From contig JABHCN010000010.1 in the NCBI GenBank assembly GCA_018673475.1, positions 1 to 37,137 on the forward strand: 37,137 nucleotides of DNA. Direction: 5' to 3'. Positions 8,054-15,465 of the stretch are shown here, piece by piece. Position 1 is the first letter of the stretch. Each line of letters opens with the position of its first letter. The stretch comes from Actinomycetota bacterium (GTDB lineage: Bacteria > Actinomycetota > Acidimicrobiia > Acidimicrobiales > MedAcidi-G1). The notes below the pieces were generated by a model. It was not told where the DNA came from and did no database searches. It was given only the letters and a program-made list of their open reading frames with translations. Both the position numbers and the translations under genes were made by a program.

Positions 8054-9673
8054 ATGCGCACGGCCATAGTCACCGGCAGTTCCAGCGGCGTCGGGCTTGC
8101 CGTTGCCGTCGAGTTGGCCTCCAGGGGCTGGCACGTCATCGGACTCGACCTCGGTGACGGCGCGGCCCTCAGGGGGGCAGCGAAGTTCGCCGGGGTCGGC
8201 GAGACCGTGGGGCACCTCGAAACCGACATCACAGACAGGACCCAGGTGTCGCTGTCGATGGCCCGGATTACCGCCTCATTCGGAGATCGGCTGGGGGCCC
8301 TTGTCAACTGTGCCGAGGTGTCGGTCAGCGGGCCGTTTGACGAGATGTCAGACAGAGGGCTCCGACAACAGTTCGATCTGAACCTGAAGGGTGCGATGAA
8401 CGTGACCCGGGCCGCCCTGCCGGCCCTGCGGAGTACCGCCGGTTCACGCATCGTGAACCTCTCCTCAACGGCCGGTCTGGCAGGAGTTCCGGGTATGGCA
8501 GGGTTCAGTGGTTCCAAGTGGGGGCTCGAGGGCTGGACCGAGGCCATTGCACACGAATTGCACCCCCTGGGCGTGGGTGTGGCCCTGGTTGAGCCGCCGG
8601 TGGCCGCCTCCGGCCCGGGTGGAACAACAGGTGGTGACCTGGACCAGATTGCGGTTGCCGATGCCGTCGTGGCGGCCGTCGAGGGGCGGCGGCGGCTCCG
8701 TCAACCGGTGGGCTTCTCGGCACGTGCCCGCTGTGCCGCCAGGGGCGTCGTCGCATCCGGCCTTCAGAGTGCCGTCGTGGCTCGCTCCATGGGGCTTGAG
8801 GCCGCCAGACCTCCTGTTCGCCACGACGACGGGGTGGTGCTCGTAACCGGCGCCTCCACGGGCTTCGGCCTGGAGATCGTCGTCGAGTTGGCGAGGCGGG
8901 GGCGCAGGGTCGCAGCGACAATGCGTGACACCTCACGCAGGGAGAGGCTGGATGAGGCCCTCGTCGCAGACGGCCTGTTGGAGAGGGTAGAGATCCTCCA
9001 GATGGACGTCACCGATCCCGGATCGATATACGACGTGTTCACCGTCGTCGACAGGTGGGAGCAGGTGGCAGGTGAAAAGGGACGCCTTGTCGGGGTGGTC
9101 AACAACGCCGGTGTGCGGGCCGTGGGGGCGTTCGAGGAGATCCCGCCGGTCGCCGTTGAACACATGATGGAGGTCAACCTGTTCGGGACCATTGCCGTTA
9201 CCCGTGCGGCCCTGGCGTGCATGCGACCGCACGGCGGACGGATCGTGTTCGTGTCGAGTTCATCGGCCCTTGTCGGTGAGCCGACCTGGGCTGCGTATGC
9301 CGCCACCAAGTGGGCTGTCGAGGGGTGGGTGGAATCGCTCGCCTTTGAAACGGCACCGAACGGCATCGGCCTTGTGCTCGTTGAGCCCGGAGCCTTCGGC
9401 ACCGACCTGAACCGGGCCGGAACCTCCTTTGGTTCAGAGGATGGCCCGTATCATCTGATGCACGAGGCCATGACCGAGGCCGACCGGCGTCAACTGGAAC
9501 GTGGGGGAGACCCGGTTGACGTCGCCCGTGTGGTGGCCACTGCCTTCGATTCCCGCCGGTTGCCCACCCGACGGCCGGTCGGACGCGATGCCCGCCTGAG
9601 GTGGTTCACCCGTGGCGTGGTTCCCCAGGGAGTTCAGCGATGGGTGCGCGACAGGACGCTGGGGCTCCAGTGA
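8054..9673 (+). CDS. Tandem short-chain dehydrogenase fusion, first domain apparently inactive
   Basis: A 539-residue protein made of two complete short-chain dehydrogenase/reductase domains. Domain 1 (about 1-250) has the nucleotide motif TGSSSGVG (7-14) and Ser137/138, but the catalytic YxxxK is FSGSK (Phe151, Lys155) and the structural NNAG motif is NCAE. Domain 2 (about 258-539) is canonical: TGASTGFG (265-272), NNAG (350-353), Ser402 and YAATK (415-419). Both domains share KW-x2-EGW after the catalytic lysine, which suggests an internal duplication. Domain 2 probably oxidises or reduces a carbonyl or alcohol with NAD(P); domain 1 looks like a pseudoenzyme that may bind cofactor or act in assembly. 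The substrate is unknown. The downstream gene overlaps it by 4 bases. Confidence 0.88.
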   Translation: MRTAIVTGSSSGVGLAVAVELASRGWHVIGLDLGDGAALRGAAKFAGVGETVGHLETDITDRTQVSLSMARITASFGDRLGALVNCAEVSVSGPFDEMSDRGLRQQFDLNLKGAMNVTRAALPALRSTAGSRIVNLSSTAGLAGVPGMAGFSGSKWGLEGWTEAIAHELHPLGVGVALVEPPVAASGPGGTTGGDLDQIAVADAVVAAVEGRRRLRQPVGFSARARCAARGVVASGLQSAVVARSMGLEAARPPVRHDDGVVLVTGASTGFGLEIVVELARRGRRVAATMRDTSRRERLDEALVADGLLERVEILQMDVTDPGSIYDVFTVVDRWEQVAGEKGRLVGVVNNAGVRAVGAFEEIPPVAVEHMMEVNLFGTIAVTRAALACMRPHGGRIVFVSSSSALVGEPTWAAYAATKWAVEGWVESLAFETAPNGIGLVLVEPGAFGTDLNRAGTSFGSEDGPYHLMHEAMTEADRRQLERGGDPVDVARVVATAFDSRRLPTRRPVGRDARLRWFTRGVVPQGVQRWVRDRTLGLQ

Positions 9674-10695
9674 AGGCGGGCGACCTGGCAACGCCGGCCC
9701 TGCTCGCAGATGCGGGCGTGCTGGAGCGCAACGTGGCGAACATGGCTGCCAGTCGGCCCGGCCCGGCCCTGCGGCCACACGTGAAGGCGTTCAAGTGCAC
9801 GTCTCTGGCAGCAGTACTCAAGGGAGCGGGTCATTCGACCTTTTGTTGTGCCACCACCCGTGAGGTCGAGGGCATGGTCGCCGCCGGCCTCGGCGACGAC
9901 CTCCTGCTCGCCAACGAGGTGGTGGACACCATCCGCCTGGCGGCACTCGCAGCCCACGTCACTGCCGGGCGGGCCCGGATCACGGTAGCTGTCGACTCAC
10001 ACGAGACCGTCGCTGCTGCCTTGGCTGCCGGAATCACCGAGGTGCTGGTCGACATCGATGTCGGAATGCCGCGCTGTGGGTGCCAACCCGACGAGGCGGG
10101 CTCCATTGCCGATGCTGCCAGACGGGCAGGCCTCCACGTCCGCGGGGTGATGGGTTACGAGGGCCACATGATGCACGAGGCCGACAGGGACAACCGTGAG
10201 GCCGGTGTGGCCAGGGCCATGGCGATCCTGAAATCGGCTCATAGGCAGGTGGGTGGCGAGGTGGTCTCAGGTGGAGGCACCGGTTCGTTCGACTGCAACG
10301 ACACGGTCACCGAACTGCAGGCCGGCTCATACGTGCTGATGGACGGCGACTATGCACGCCTCGGCCTGCCCTTCGAAGAGGGTCTCATCGTGTCCGGCAC
10401 CGTTGTCTCGGTGGGAGCCGGGGGACACGCCGTGCTCGACGCCGGGCTGAAGGCGCTTGCCATGGACAGCGGGCCTCCCGGGCTTCAGGGAGGTGGCAGG
10501 GTGCTCTTCTGCGCCGATGAACACACCACCGTCGTGGGAGGCAACTGGGCCGTGGGTGAGAGGGTTGGCCTGCGCCCCGCCCACATCGACCCCACGATCT
10601 CCAAGCACGACCACATCCACCTGGTTGACGACATCAACTCAGGCGGCGACGCTGAGGTTGTCGAGACATGGCCTGTGGACCTGAGGGGGTGGTGA
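9670..10695 (+). CDS. D-threonine aldolase / D-serine dehydratase-like PLP enzyme
   Basis: A 341-residue fold-type III PLP enzyme: an alanine-racemase-like barrel followed by a D-serine-dehydratase-like C-terminal domain. The PLP lysine is Lys39 in RPHVKAFK. The C-terminal metal site reads PAHIDPT (His305-x-Asp307), closer to the His/Asp pair of D-threonine aldolases than the His/Cys pair of eukaryotic D-serine dehydratases, from recalled family knowledge. It would act in the cytoplasm on a D-3-hydroxy amino acid, cleaving or dehydrating it. GTG 9670 is preferred to an upstream in-frame ATG at 9601 because it overlaps the preceding stop by 4 bases and the family alignment begins there. The downstream oxidase starts 4 bases later. 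Confidence 0.85.
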   Translation: MKAGDLATPALLADAGVLERNVANMAASRPGPALRPHVKAFKCTSLAAVLKGAGHSTFCCATTREVEGMVAAGLGDDLLLANEVVDTIRLAALAAHVTAGRARITVAVDSHETVAAALAAGITEVLVDIDVGMPRCGCQPDEAGSIADAARRAGLHVRGVMGYEGHMMHEADRDNREAGVARAMAILKSAHRQVGGEVVSGGGTGSFDCNDTVTELQAGSYVLMDGDYARLGLPFEEGLIVSGTVVSVGAGGHAVLDAGLKALAMDSGPPGLQGGGRVLFCADEHTTVVGGNWAVGERVGLRPAHIDPTISKHDHIHLVDDINSGGDAEVVETWPVDLRGW

Positions 10696-10699
10696 GCCA

Positions 10700-12037
10700 G
10701 TGAGCGGCATCAGCTCCGACGGATCATGGAGAAACTGGGCCGGCAACCAGCGTTCCACCCCGGTAAGGATCGAACGCCCCCGAAGTGAGGCAGATGTCGT
10801 CGCACTGGTGAGGGCTACCGCAGCCGATGGCCGCCGGGTCAAGGTGGTCGGTGCGGGCCATTCATTTACAGCCATTGCCAGGACCGACGACGTGCTCGTC
10901 ACGCTCGACAACATGGGAGCCGTGGTCGGGATCGACCACGACACCGGCCAGGTGAGGGTCGAGGCCGGAGCCAGGTTGTTCAACCTGAACCCCCAGCTCC
11001 ACGCTGCCGGACTCGCCATGCCGAACCTGGGCGACATCGCCTACCAGTCGGTTGCCGGTGCCACCTCCACGTCAACTCACGGCACCGGGCTGGGTTTCTC
11101 CAGTGTCGCCGCAGGTGTGGTCGGCATGCGGCTCGTGGCAGGTGACGGAACCGTCGTCGTGCTCGGCCCGAACGACGATCCTGACCTCCTCGAGGTTGCC
11201 CGGGTGGGGCTGGGAGCCCTCGGCATCGTCACCGAGGTGACCCTCCAGTGTGTCCCGGCCTTCAACCTGCACGCTGTTGAAGAGGTCCTCCCCGCAGACG
11301 AGGTGCTCGACTCGTTTGACGAGATGGCGGCGGCCACCGACCACATCGAGTTCTTCTGGATGCCCCACACCGACCTTGCAATGCGCAAGCGCAACACCCG
11401 CACGACCGACGCACCACCACCTCCGAGGAACCGTCGGCACGCACTGCGCCGCCGGTGGAAGCGCTTCAAGAACAAGGAACTCATGGAGAACGCCGCCTTT
11501 GGTGCCTTCAACCACATTGGCCGGATGGCACCGTCGCTGATTCCCCGCCTGAACGGTCTCGTGGCATCCGAAGGTGATCGGGCCGAGTACCTGACCACCA
11601 GTTACGAGGTCTTCGCCAGCCCCCGCCGCGTGCGCTTCTACGAAATGGAGTACGGGGTGCCCGCCGAGTACGGCATCGAGGCGCTCCGTCGGGTGATGGA
11701 CCTTGTACAGAACCTCGGGCGCCCAATCAGCTTCCCGATCGAGTACCGGATTCTGGGTCCAGACCAGATTCCGCTCAGCACCTCATTTGGTCGTCCCACC
11801 GCCTACATCGCCGTGCATGTGTTCAGACGTACCCCCTACGAGGACTATTTCAGGGGAGTCGAGCAGATCATGGACGACTACGGCGGCCGACCCCACTGGG
11901 GCAAGCTGCACTTTCAGACCTCGGATTCCCTGGGCGGTCGCTATCCGCAGTGGTACAGGTTCCAGGCGGCCCGCAGGCGCCTGGATCCAACCGGCCGCTT
12001 TGCCAACGACTACCTGGACCGGGTGCTCGGCAGTTGA
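10700..12037 (+). CDS. FAD-linked sugar-1,4-lactone oxidase (ALO family)
   Basis: A 445-residue vanillyl-alcohol-oxidase-type flavoenzyme. The FAD-binding domain covers about residues 15-190, with GAGHSF at 51-56; in this family the histidine (His54) often carries covalent FAD. The sugar-lactone oxidase domain follows, with the HWGK motif at 399-402 close to the C-terminus. Family members oxidise L-gulono-, D-arabinono- or related lactones or sugar alcohols with oxygen or another acceptor. The substrate cannot be read from the sequence. GTG 10700 lies 4 bases after the upstream stop, so the SDR fusion, the PLP enzyme and this oxidase probably form one transcription unit. An Arg-rich patch around residues 240-256 is a local oddity. 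Confidence 0.9.
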   Translation: MSGISSDGSWRNWAGNQRSTPVRIERPRSEADVVALVRATAADGRRVKVVGAGHSFTAIARTDDVLVTLDNMGAVVGIDHDTGQVRVEAGARLFNLNPQLHAAGLAMPNLGDIAYQSVAGATSTSTHGTGLGFSSVAAGVVGMRLVAGDGTVVVLGPNDDPDLLEVARVGLGALGIVTEVTLQCVPAFNLHAVEEVLPADEVLDSFDEMAAATDHIEFFWMPHTDLAMRKRNTRTTDAPPPPRNRRHALRRRWKRFKNKELMENAAFGAFNHIGRMAPSLIPRLNGLVASEGDRAEYLTTSYEVFASPRRVRFYEMEYGVPAEYGIEALRRVMDLVQNLGRPISFPIEYRILGPDQIPLSTSFGRPTAYIAVHVFRRTPYEDYFRGVEQIMDDYGGRPHWGKLHFQTSDSLGGRYPQWYRFQAARRRLDPTGRFANDYLDRVLGS

Positions 12038-12065
12038 GCGTGGGTCCCGAGCCTGCGGGTAACTC

Positions 12066-12851
12066 CTACCTACGTGCCACAAGGGCCACGTCGGTGGTCC
12101 TACCCGAGGTGACCGTGAGAGACGGGTCGTACACGTAGCCCTCGGGGTGCTCGAAGTCCACGAGTTGTCCGGGATCGTCAGCCTGCACCCCAACCACGAA
12201 CCGGACGAGCGATCCCTTCAGGAGCTTGTTCCAGTGCGACACCGCCACCAGGCGACGCTCGCCATCTCTCTCCATGTCGTCCAGGAACCGGACCCTCATG
12301 CGTCGACGCACCACGGCCGGATCCCACGCAGCCGAGTGTTCGTTGGGAAGGAGGTCCCAGACCACCTCGGTATCGGCCAGCTGGTTGGTCAGTATCGGTT
12401 TCCAGAAGCGGGCCGGCTTACCGAAGCCCGGCAGCGAGGCTCCCATCTTGAGCTTGTAGTCGGGAATCGGATCCGTAGGTCGAACCACACCCCAGAGACC
12501 CGAGAAGATGATCACCTGCATGTCGACCCGACGTTGAAGTGGCGCCGGGAGAGACGGGTAGTCGAGCGCGTCGTAGAGAACACCGGTGTAGCGACCGATC
12601 GCCGGAAGGGTGGGCGCCGACCCGACGGTCAGGTTGGCGGCCGTCGCCTCAGCCGTCCTGGCAGCACCGATACCGAGGATCTTCGACCGTGCATCGACCG
12701 ATCCCTTCATTGCCCGGGCGAGCGCAGCGACTACCTCTTCACGCGGAGCGGCCAGTTCGGGAAAGGACTGGCCGGCCTCGTTCCATGGAGCACCGTCGCC
12801 ACCGGCGGCCTTTCCCTCGGAGGGAGGTAGCAGGATCAGCGGCGAGGGCAT
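12066..12851 (-). CDS. yaaA: YaaA-family peroxide-stress protein
   Basis: A 261-residue YaaA/DUF328 protein. It has the family N-terminus LILLPPSEGK and internal segments YTGVLYDALDYPSL, QVIIFSGLWGVVRPTDPIPDYKLKMG, PNEHSAAW and AVSHWNKLLKGSLVRF. In Escherichia coli YaaA lowers free iron and limits peroxide damage; some relatives bind DNA. Here only the family is clear. It converges on the lactone oxidase with a 28-base gap. Its start is defined by a leaderless-type promoter interlocked with that of the divergent small acidic protein gene. Confidence 0.88.
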   Translation of the reverse strand: MPSPLILLPPSEGKAAGGDGAPWNEAGQSFPELAAPREEVVAALARAMKGSVDARSKILGIGAARTAEATAANLTVGSAPTLPAIGRYTGVLYDALDYPSLPAPLQRRVDMQVIIFSGLWGVVRPTDPIPDYKLKMGASLPGFGKPARFWKPILTNQLADTEVVWDLLPNEHSAAWDPAVVRRRMRVRFLDDMERDGERRLVAVSHWNKLLKGSLVRFVVGVQADDPGQLVDFEHPEGYVYDPSLTVTSGRTTDVALVARR

Positions 12852-12857
12852 CCGGCG

Positions 12858-12863
12858 ACGGTA
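12858..12863 (-). promoter_or_regulatory. Leaderless-type -10 element of yaaA
   Basis: Reads TACCGT on the minus strand, 6 bases before the ATG at 12851. It shares two bases (TA/TA) with the plus-strand -10 of the divergent gene. Confidence 0.55.
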
Positions 12864-12867
12864 CCCT
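12862..12867 (+). promoter_or_regulatory. Leaderless-type -10 element of the small acidic protein gene
   Basis: TACCCT ends 7 bases before the GTG at 12875. Overlaps the opposing -10 of yaaA at 12862-12863. Confidence 0.5.
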
Positions 12868-12874
12868 CGCCGCC

Positions 12875-13078
12875 GTGACAGATCCGGCCATCATCGAAGA
12901 ACCTGTGTCCGGCGCTGAGCCCGATGTTCCGGCGGCCGAGGTACCTGAGGAAGAGGTCGAGTTGAGCGGGCTTGAGTCCGACATGGCCGTGATCGAGGCG
13001 GCGATGGACCAGGTCGACTCCGGCAACCTCGATGTTGCCGATGAGATGATCGCCGGACTCGGGGACACCGAGGCCTGA
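12875..13078 (+). CDS. Small acidic protein of unknown function
   Basis: A 67-residue, very acidic product with no membrane segment or cysteine. The second half (ELSGLESDMAVIEAAMDQVDSGNL) looks helical and faintly resembles the helical part before the zinc finger in DksA/TraR-like proteins, but the zinc finger is absent. GTG 12875 is chosen because of the leaderless-type -10 just upstream. Codons are GC-rich at third positions like the neighbours, so it is probably real. It converges on the histidine phosphatase gene with only 8 bases between. Function unknown. Confidence 0.6.
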   Translation: MTDPAIIEEPVSGAEPDVPAAEVPEEEVELSGLESDMAVIEAAMDQVDSGNLDVADEMIAGLGDTEA

Positions 13079-13086
13079 GGGCACTC

Positions 13087-13677
13087 TCAGAGGAGGTCCG
13101 GAACCGGTGCATCCTCCACAAGTTCAACCCGCGGGCCCAACGACACCTGGCCGTCACTGAAATCCAGCCAACGCCCACCCAGGTTCGACATCCGTTCCCA
13201 CGGTTCGTCACAGGCAGCCTCCAGGGCGTAGATGACGCCGGCGTGTGTGACCACCAGAACCGTGCCGTCACCGGCCCTTGCCTCGAGCCGGGAGAGGGAG
13301 GCAGTGATCCGGATCAACAGGGTGTCGTCGTGTTCGTATCCGTCGGGTCGGTGGCCCGAGTCGAGCATCCCCGGCCACCCTGCCTCAATCTCATCCCGGG
13401 TAAGTCCCTGCCAGGGCCCGGCATCACGTTCCATCAGGTCAGCGTCACTGAGAACGGGTCCGACGCCAATCGCATCAGCCAGGGTCACCGCAGTGTCAAG
13501 TGCCCGTTCAAGGGGCGATGAGACAACTGCGTCAAAGACCCCGAGATGTTTTGAGCGCCCGGCCAGAACAGCGTTGTCTCGGCCGAGGTCGGTGAGCGGC
13601 GGGTCGGCCCGGCCCTGCCAGCGCCCGACCGCATTCCACTCGGACTGGCCGTGGCGGACCAGGAGGAGGCTTGTCAC
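13087..13677 (-). CDS. Histidine phosphatase family protein
   Basis: A 196-residue phosphoglycerate-mutase-like phosphatase. The phospho-histidine motif is LVRHGQSEWN near the N-terminus, followed by SSPLERALDTA, the acidic LMERDAGPWQG segment and the second histidine in VTHAGV. All expected catalytic residues are visible. Family members act on many small phosphate esters, including sugar phosphates and alpha-ribazole phosphate. Genes of this family sit near mshA in some actinobacteria, but a mycothiol role is not shown here. Its GTG start has a TACCGT element 8 bases upstream. Confidence 0.88.
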   Translation of the reverse strand: MTSLLLVRHGQSEWNAVGRWQGRADPPLTDLGRDNAVLAGRSKHLGVFDAVVSSPLERALDTAVTLADAIGVGPVLSDADLMERDAGPWQGLTRDEIEAGWPGMLDSGHRPDGYEHDDTLLIRITASLSRLEARAGDGTVLVVTHAGVIYALEAACDEPWERMSNLGGRWLDFSDGQVSLGPRVELVEDAPVPDLL

Positions 13678-13685
13678 GAGGGTTG

Positions 13686-13691
13686 ACGGTA
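13686..13691 (-). promoter_or_regulatory. Leaderless-type -10 element of the histidine phosphatase gene
   Basis: Reads TACCGT on the minus strand, 8 bases before the GTG at 13677; slightly longer spacing than most others here. Confidence 0.4.
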
Positions 13692-13734
13692 CCCGCCCGT
13701 TCGCCCGACTTCGGGACCTCGGCTATGACCTCCC

Positions 13735-13740
13735 TACACT
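13735..13740 (+). promoter_or_regulatory. Leaderless-type -10 element of the MoaD-like gene
   Basis: TACACT ends 6 bases before the ATG at 13747; no ribosome-binding site is present. Confidence 0.55.
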
Positions 13741-13746
13741 TACCGG

Positions 13747-13983
13747 ATGGCAGTACTGCGCTTGTTCGCCTCGGCCCGCGTGGCCGCGGGTACCGGTCGG
13801 ACCGAAATGTCGGGCTCCACGGTCGGCGAGATCGTCGACGCTGCACGCAGCCTGTACGGGCCCACGTTCGCCAGCCAACTGGAAACATGTGGAATCTGGC
13901 TGAACGGCGAGCCTGCTGTAGCGGCTGACCCCGTCACCGAATCCGACGAGGTGGCCATCCTCCCTCCCGTGTCGGGGGGCTGA
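13747..13983 (+). CDS. MoaD/ThiS-family sulfur-carrier protein
   Basis: A 78-residue ubiquitin-fold protein ending in SGG, the double-glycine tail that is adenylated and thiocarboxylated for sulfur transfer. Other fits are VLRLFASARVAAG at the start and DEVAILPPVSGG at the end, closer to MoaD than to ThiS. It would supply sulfur for molybdopterin or another thiolated product, but no MoaE, MoeB or thiamine gene is nearby, so the recipient is unknown. mshA begins 3 bases after its stop, so the two are probably cotranscribed. Confidence 0.88.
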   Translation: MAVLRLFASARVAAGTGRTEMSGSTVGEIVDAARSLYGPTFASQLETCGIWLNGEPAVAADPVTESDEVAILPPVSGG

Positions 13984-13986
13984 ACC

Positions 13987-15210
13987 ATGCGTCGAATAGC
14001 GGTCCTCTCACTTCACACGTCCCCACTCGTTCAACCCGGCTCAGGCGACGGAGGCGGCATGAACGTGTACGTGCGCGAGCTCGTCTCAGCTCTCGCCCAG
14101 GCGGGTGGCGAGGCGACAGTGTTCGTTCGCAGGTCCGACCCGACGCCACCCGAGACCGTCGAGGTGGAACCCGGCGTAACGGTGGTCCACGTCGAGGCGG
14201 GACCGTTCGACCTGGCCAAGGAGGAACTGCCCGGTGTGGTCGACGAGTTCGCCGATCAGGTCGCCGAACGGCTCGTCGCTGCTGAGCTTGATGGAAACGG
14301 ATTCGACGGCCTGCTCGCCAACTACTGGCTGAGCGGAGTTGCCGGGCACCGGCTCAAGCACGAGCTGGAGCTTCCCCTCACCACGGTCTTCCACACCCTT
14401 GCCCGCGTCAAGGCCGAGACCGGCGATTCGGAGCCTCAGCGACGCCTCGACGCCGAAGCCGAGGTCATCGCATGTTCCGACGTGATCCTGGCCAACAGCG
14501 AAGAAGAGGTCCACCAGCTGGTCAACCTCTATGGTGCCGATCCCTCCCGAATCGAGGTCGTACCTCCCGGTGTCGACCACGCCTTTTTCAGCCCCGGATT
14601 CCAGGGTGGGGCCCGCGATGCTGTTGGTCTGGGTCCCGGACCGGTCCTGTTGTTCGTTGGACGCATCCAGCCGCTCAAGGGTGTTGACGTGGCTGTCTGC
14701 ACGCTCGCCGAGCTCGATCGCAGCGATGCCCGCCTGGTCGTGGTGGGTGGCGCAAGTGGCCGCGAGGGGCCCGCCGAGGAGCGCAGGATCAGATGTCTCG
14801 TCGGCGACCTCGGACTGACCGACCGCGTGCACTTCGTGCAGCCACAACCCCATCACAGCCTTTCCACCTGGTACAGGGCGGCAGATGTCCTCGTCATGCC
14901 GAGCCGCTCCGAGTCGTTCGGCCTCGTTGCCCTTGAAGCCGCAGCCTGTGGCATTCCGGTGGTCGCCGCTGCCGTGGGCGGCCTTCGGACGTTGGTTGAC
15001 CACGGTCGCACCGGCTACCTGGTCGAGGGTCGCGAACCCGCCGACTACGCCAGCCACGTGGCAGCACTGCTCGAAGACCCGGCCTCGGCCACCGAGATGG
15101 CCGCCGCTGCAGCCGAGCGGTCGTGGTCCTACACCTGGTCGGCCACTGCATCGCGACTGCACCGGATCTGCGACGACCTTTCCTTCCGCTCCCTCGTCGA
15201 CTGCACCTGA
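13987..15210 (+). CDS. mshA: D-inositol-3-phosphate glycosyltransferase (MshA)
   Basis: A 407-residue GT4 retaining glycosyltransferase. MshA joins N-acetylglucosamine from UDP-GlcNAc to inositol 3-phosphate, the first step of mycothiol synthesis. The N-terminal signature is HTSPLVQPGSGDGGGMNVYV (residues 10-29), with the glycine-rich loop used for the acceptor. The UDP-sugar site has VPPGVD (192-197), FVGRIQPLKG (223-232) and the E-x7-E segment SESFGLVALE (308-317). The length is close to that of other MshA proteins. Its presence supports actinobacterial ancestry and a mycothiol-based thiol buffer. A start a few codons later is unlikely because LSLHTSP aligns with the family start. Confidence 0.93.
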   Translation: MRRIAVLSLHTSPLVQPGSGDGGGMNVYVRELVSALAQAGGEATVFVRRSDPTPPETVEVEPGVTVVHVEAGPFDLAKEELPGVVDEFADQVAERLVAAELDGNGFDGLLANYWLSGVAGHRLKHELELPLTTVFHTLARVKAETGDSEPQRRLDAEAEVIACSDVILANSEEEVHQLVNLYGADPSRIEVVPPGVDHAFFSPGFQGGARDAVGLGPGPVLLFVGRIQPLKGVDVAVCTLAELDRSDARLVVVGGASGREGPAEERRIRCLVGDLGLTDRVHFVQPQPHHSLSTWYRAADVLVMPSRSESFGLVALEAAACGIPVVAAAVGGLRTLVDHGRTGYLVEGREPADYASHVAALLEDPASATEMAAAAAERSWSYTWSATASRLHRICDDLSFRSLVDCT

Positions 15211-15465
15211 CCGTTGGCTGCCGGCTCCCACATCGATGCGAACAGGCGCGCTGCGCCCCACCGGCTGAAGTTCGACTATTGTTGTATTTCATGTAGTTTC
15301 AGTCTACGCTGACCAGCGAGCCCGGCGGCCGACCACCGGGGTTCGATCGGGGAAGTGAGTTCACCGGTGAAGAGGCCGTCGGGCTCACGCCTGCGGCGGA
15401 GGTGTGTGACAGGTGCCCGGCTGCAGGGTTGGAGACTGTCATCCAGACAGGCATAGGTTGGGCGA
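15211..15465. other. Intergenic region with AT-rich patch and palindrome
   Basis: No convincing gene fits in these 255 bases; readings crossing it are shadows of flanking genes. It holds an AT-rich patch at about 15276-15302, unlike the GC-rich surroundings, and a perfect 12-base palindrome TTCACCGGTGAA at 15360-15371. It ends with the promoter of the downstream MFS gene. A tRNA-like TTCGATC was examined and does not form a T arm. Confidence 0.6.
15454..15459 (+). promoter_or_regulatory. Leaderless-type -10 element of the second MFS gene
   Basis: TAGGTT ends 6 bases before the ATG at 15466. Confidence 0.55.

Noticed and set aside
14086-15261. Minus-strand 391-codon reading opposite mshA
   Set aside because: Complement of MshA; no motif and composition typical of a shadow frame.
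15340-15356. TTCGATC resembling a tRNA T loop
   Set aside because: The flanking bases do not pair as a T stem and no acceptor or anticodon arm lies upstream.
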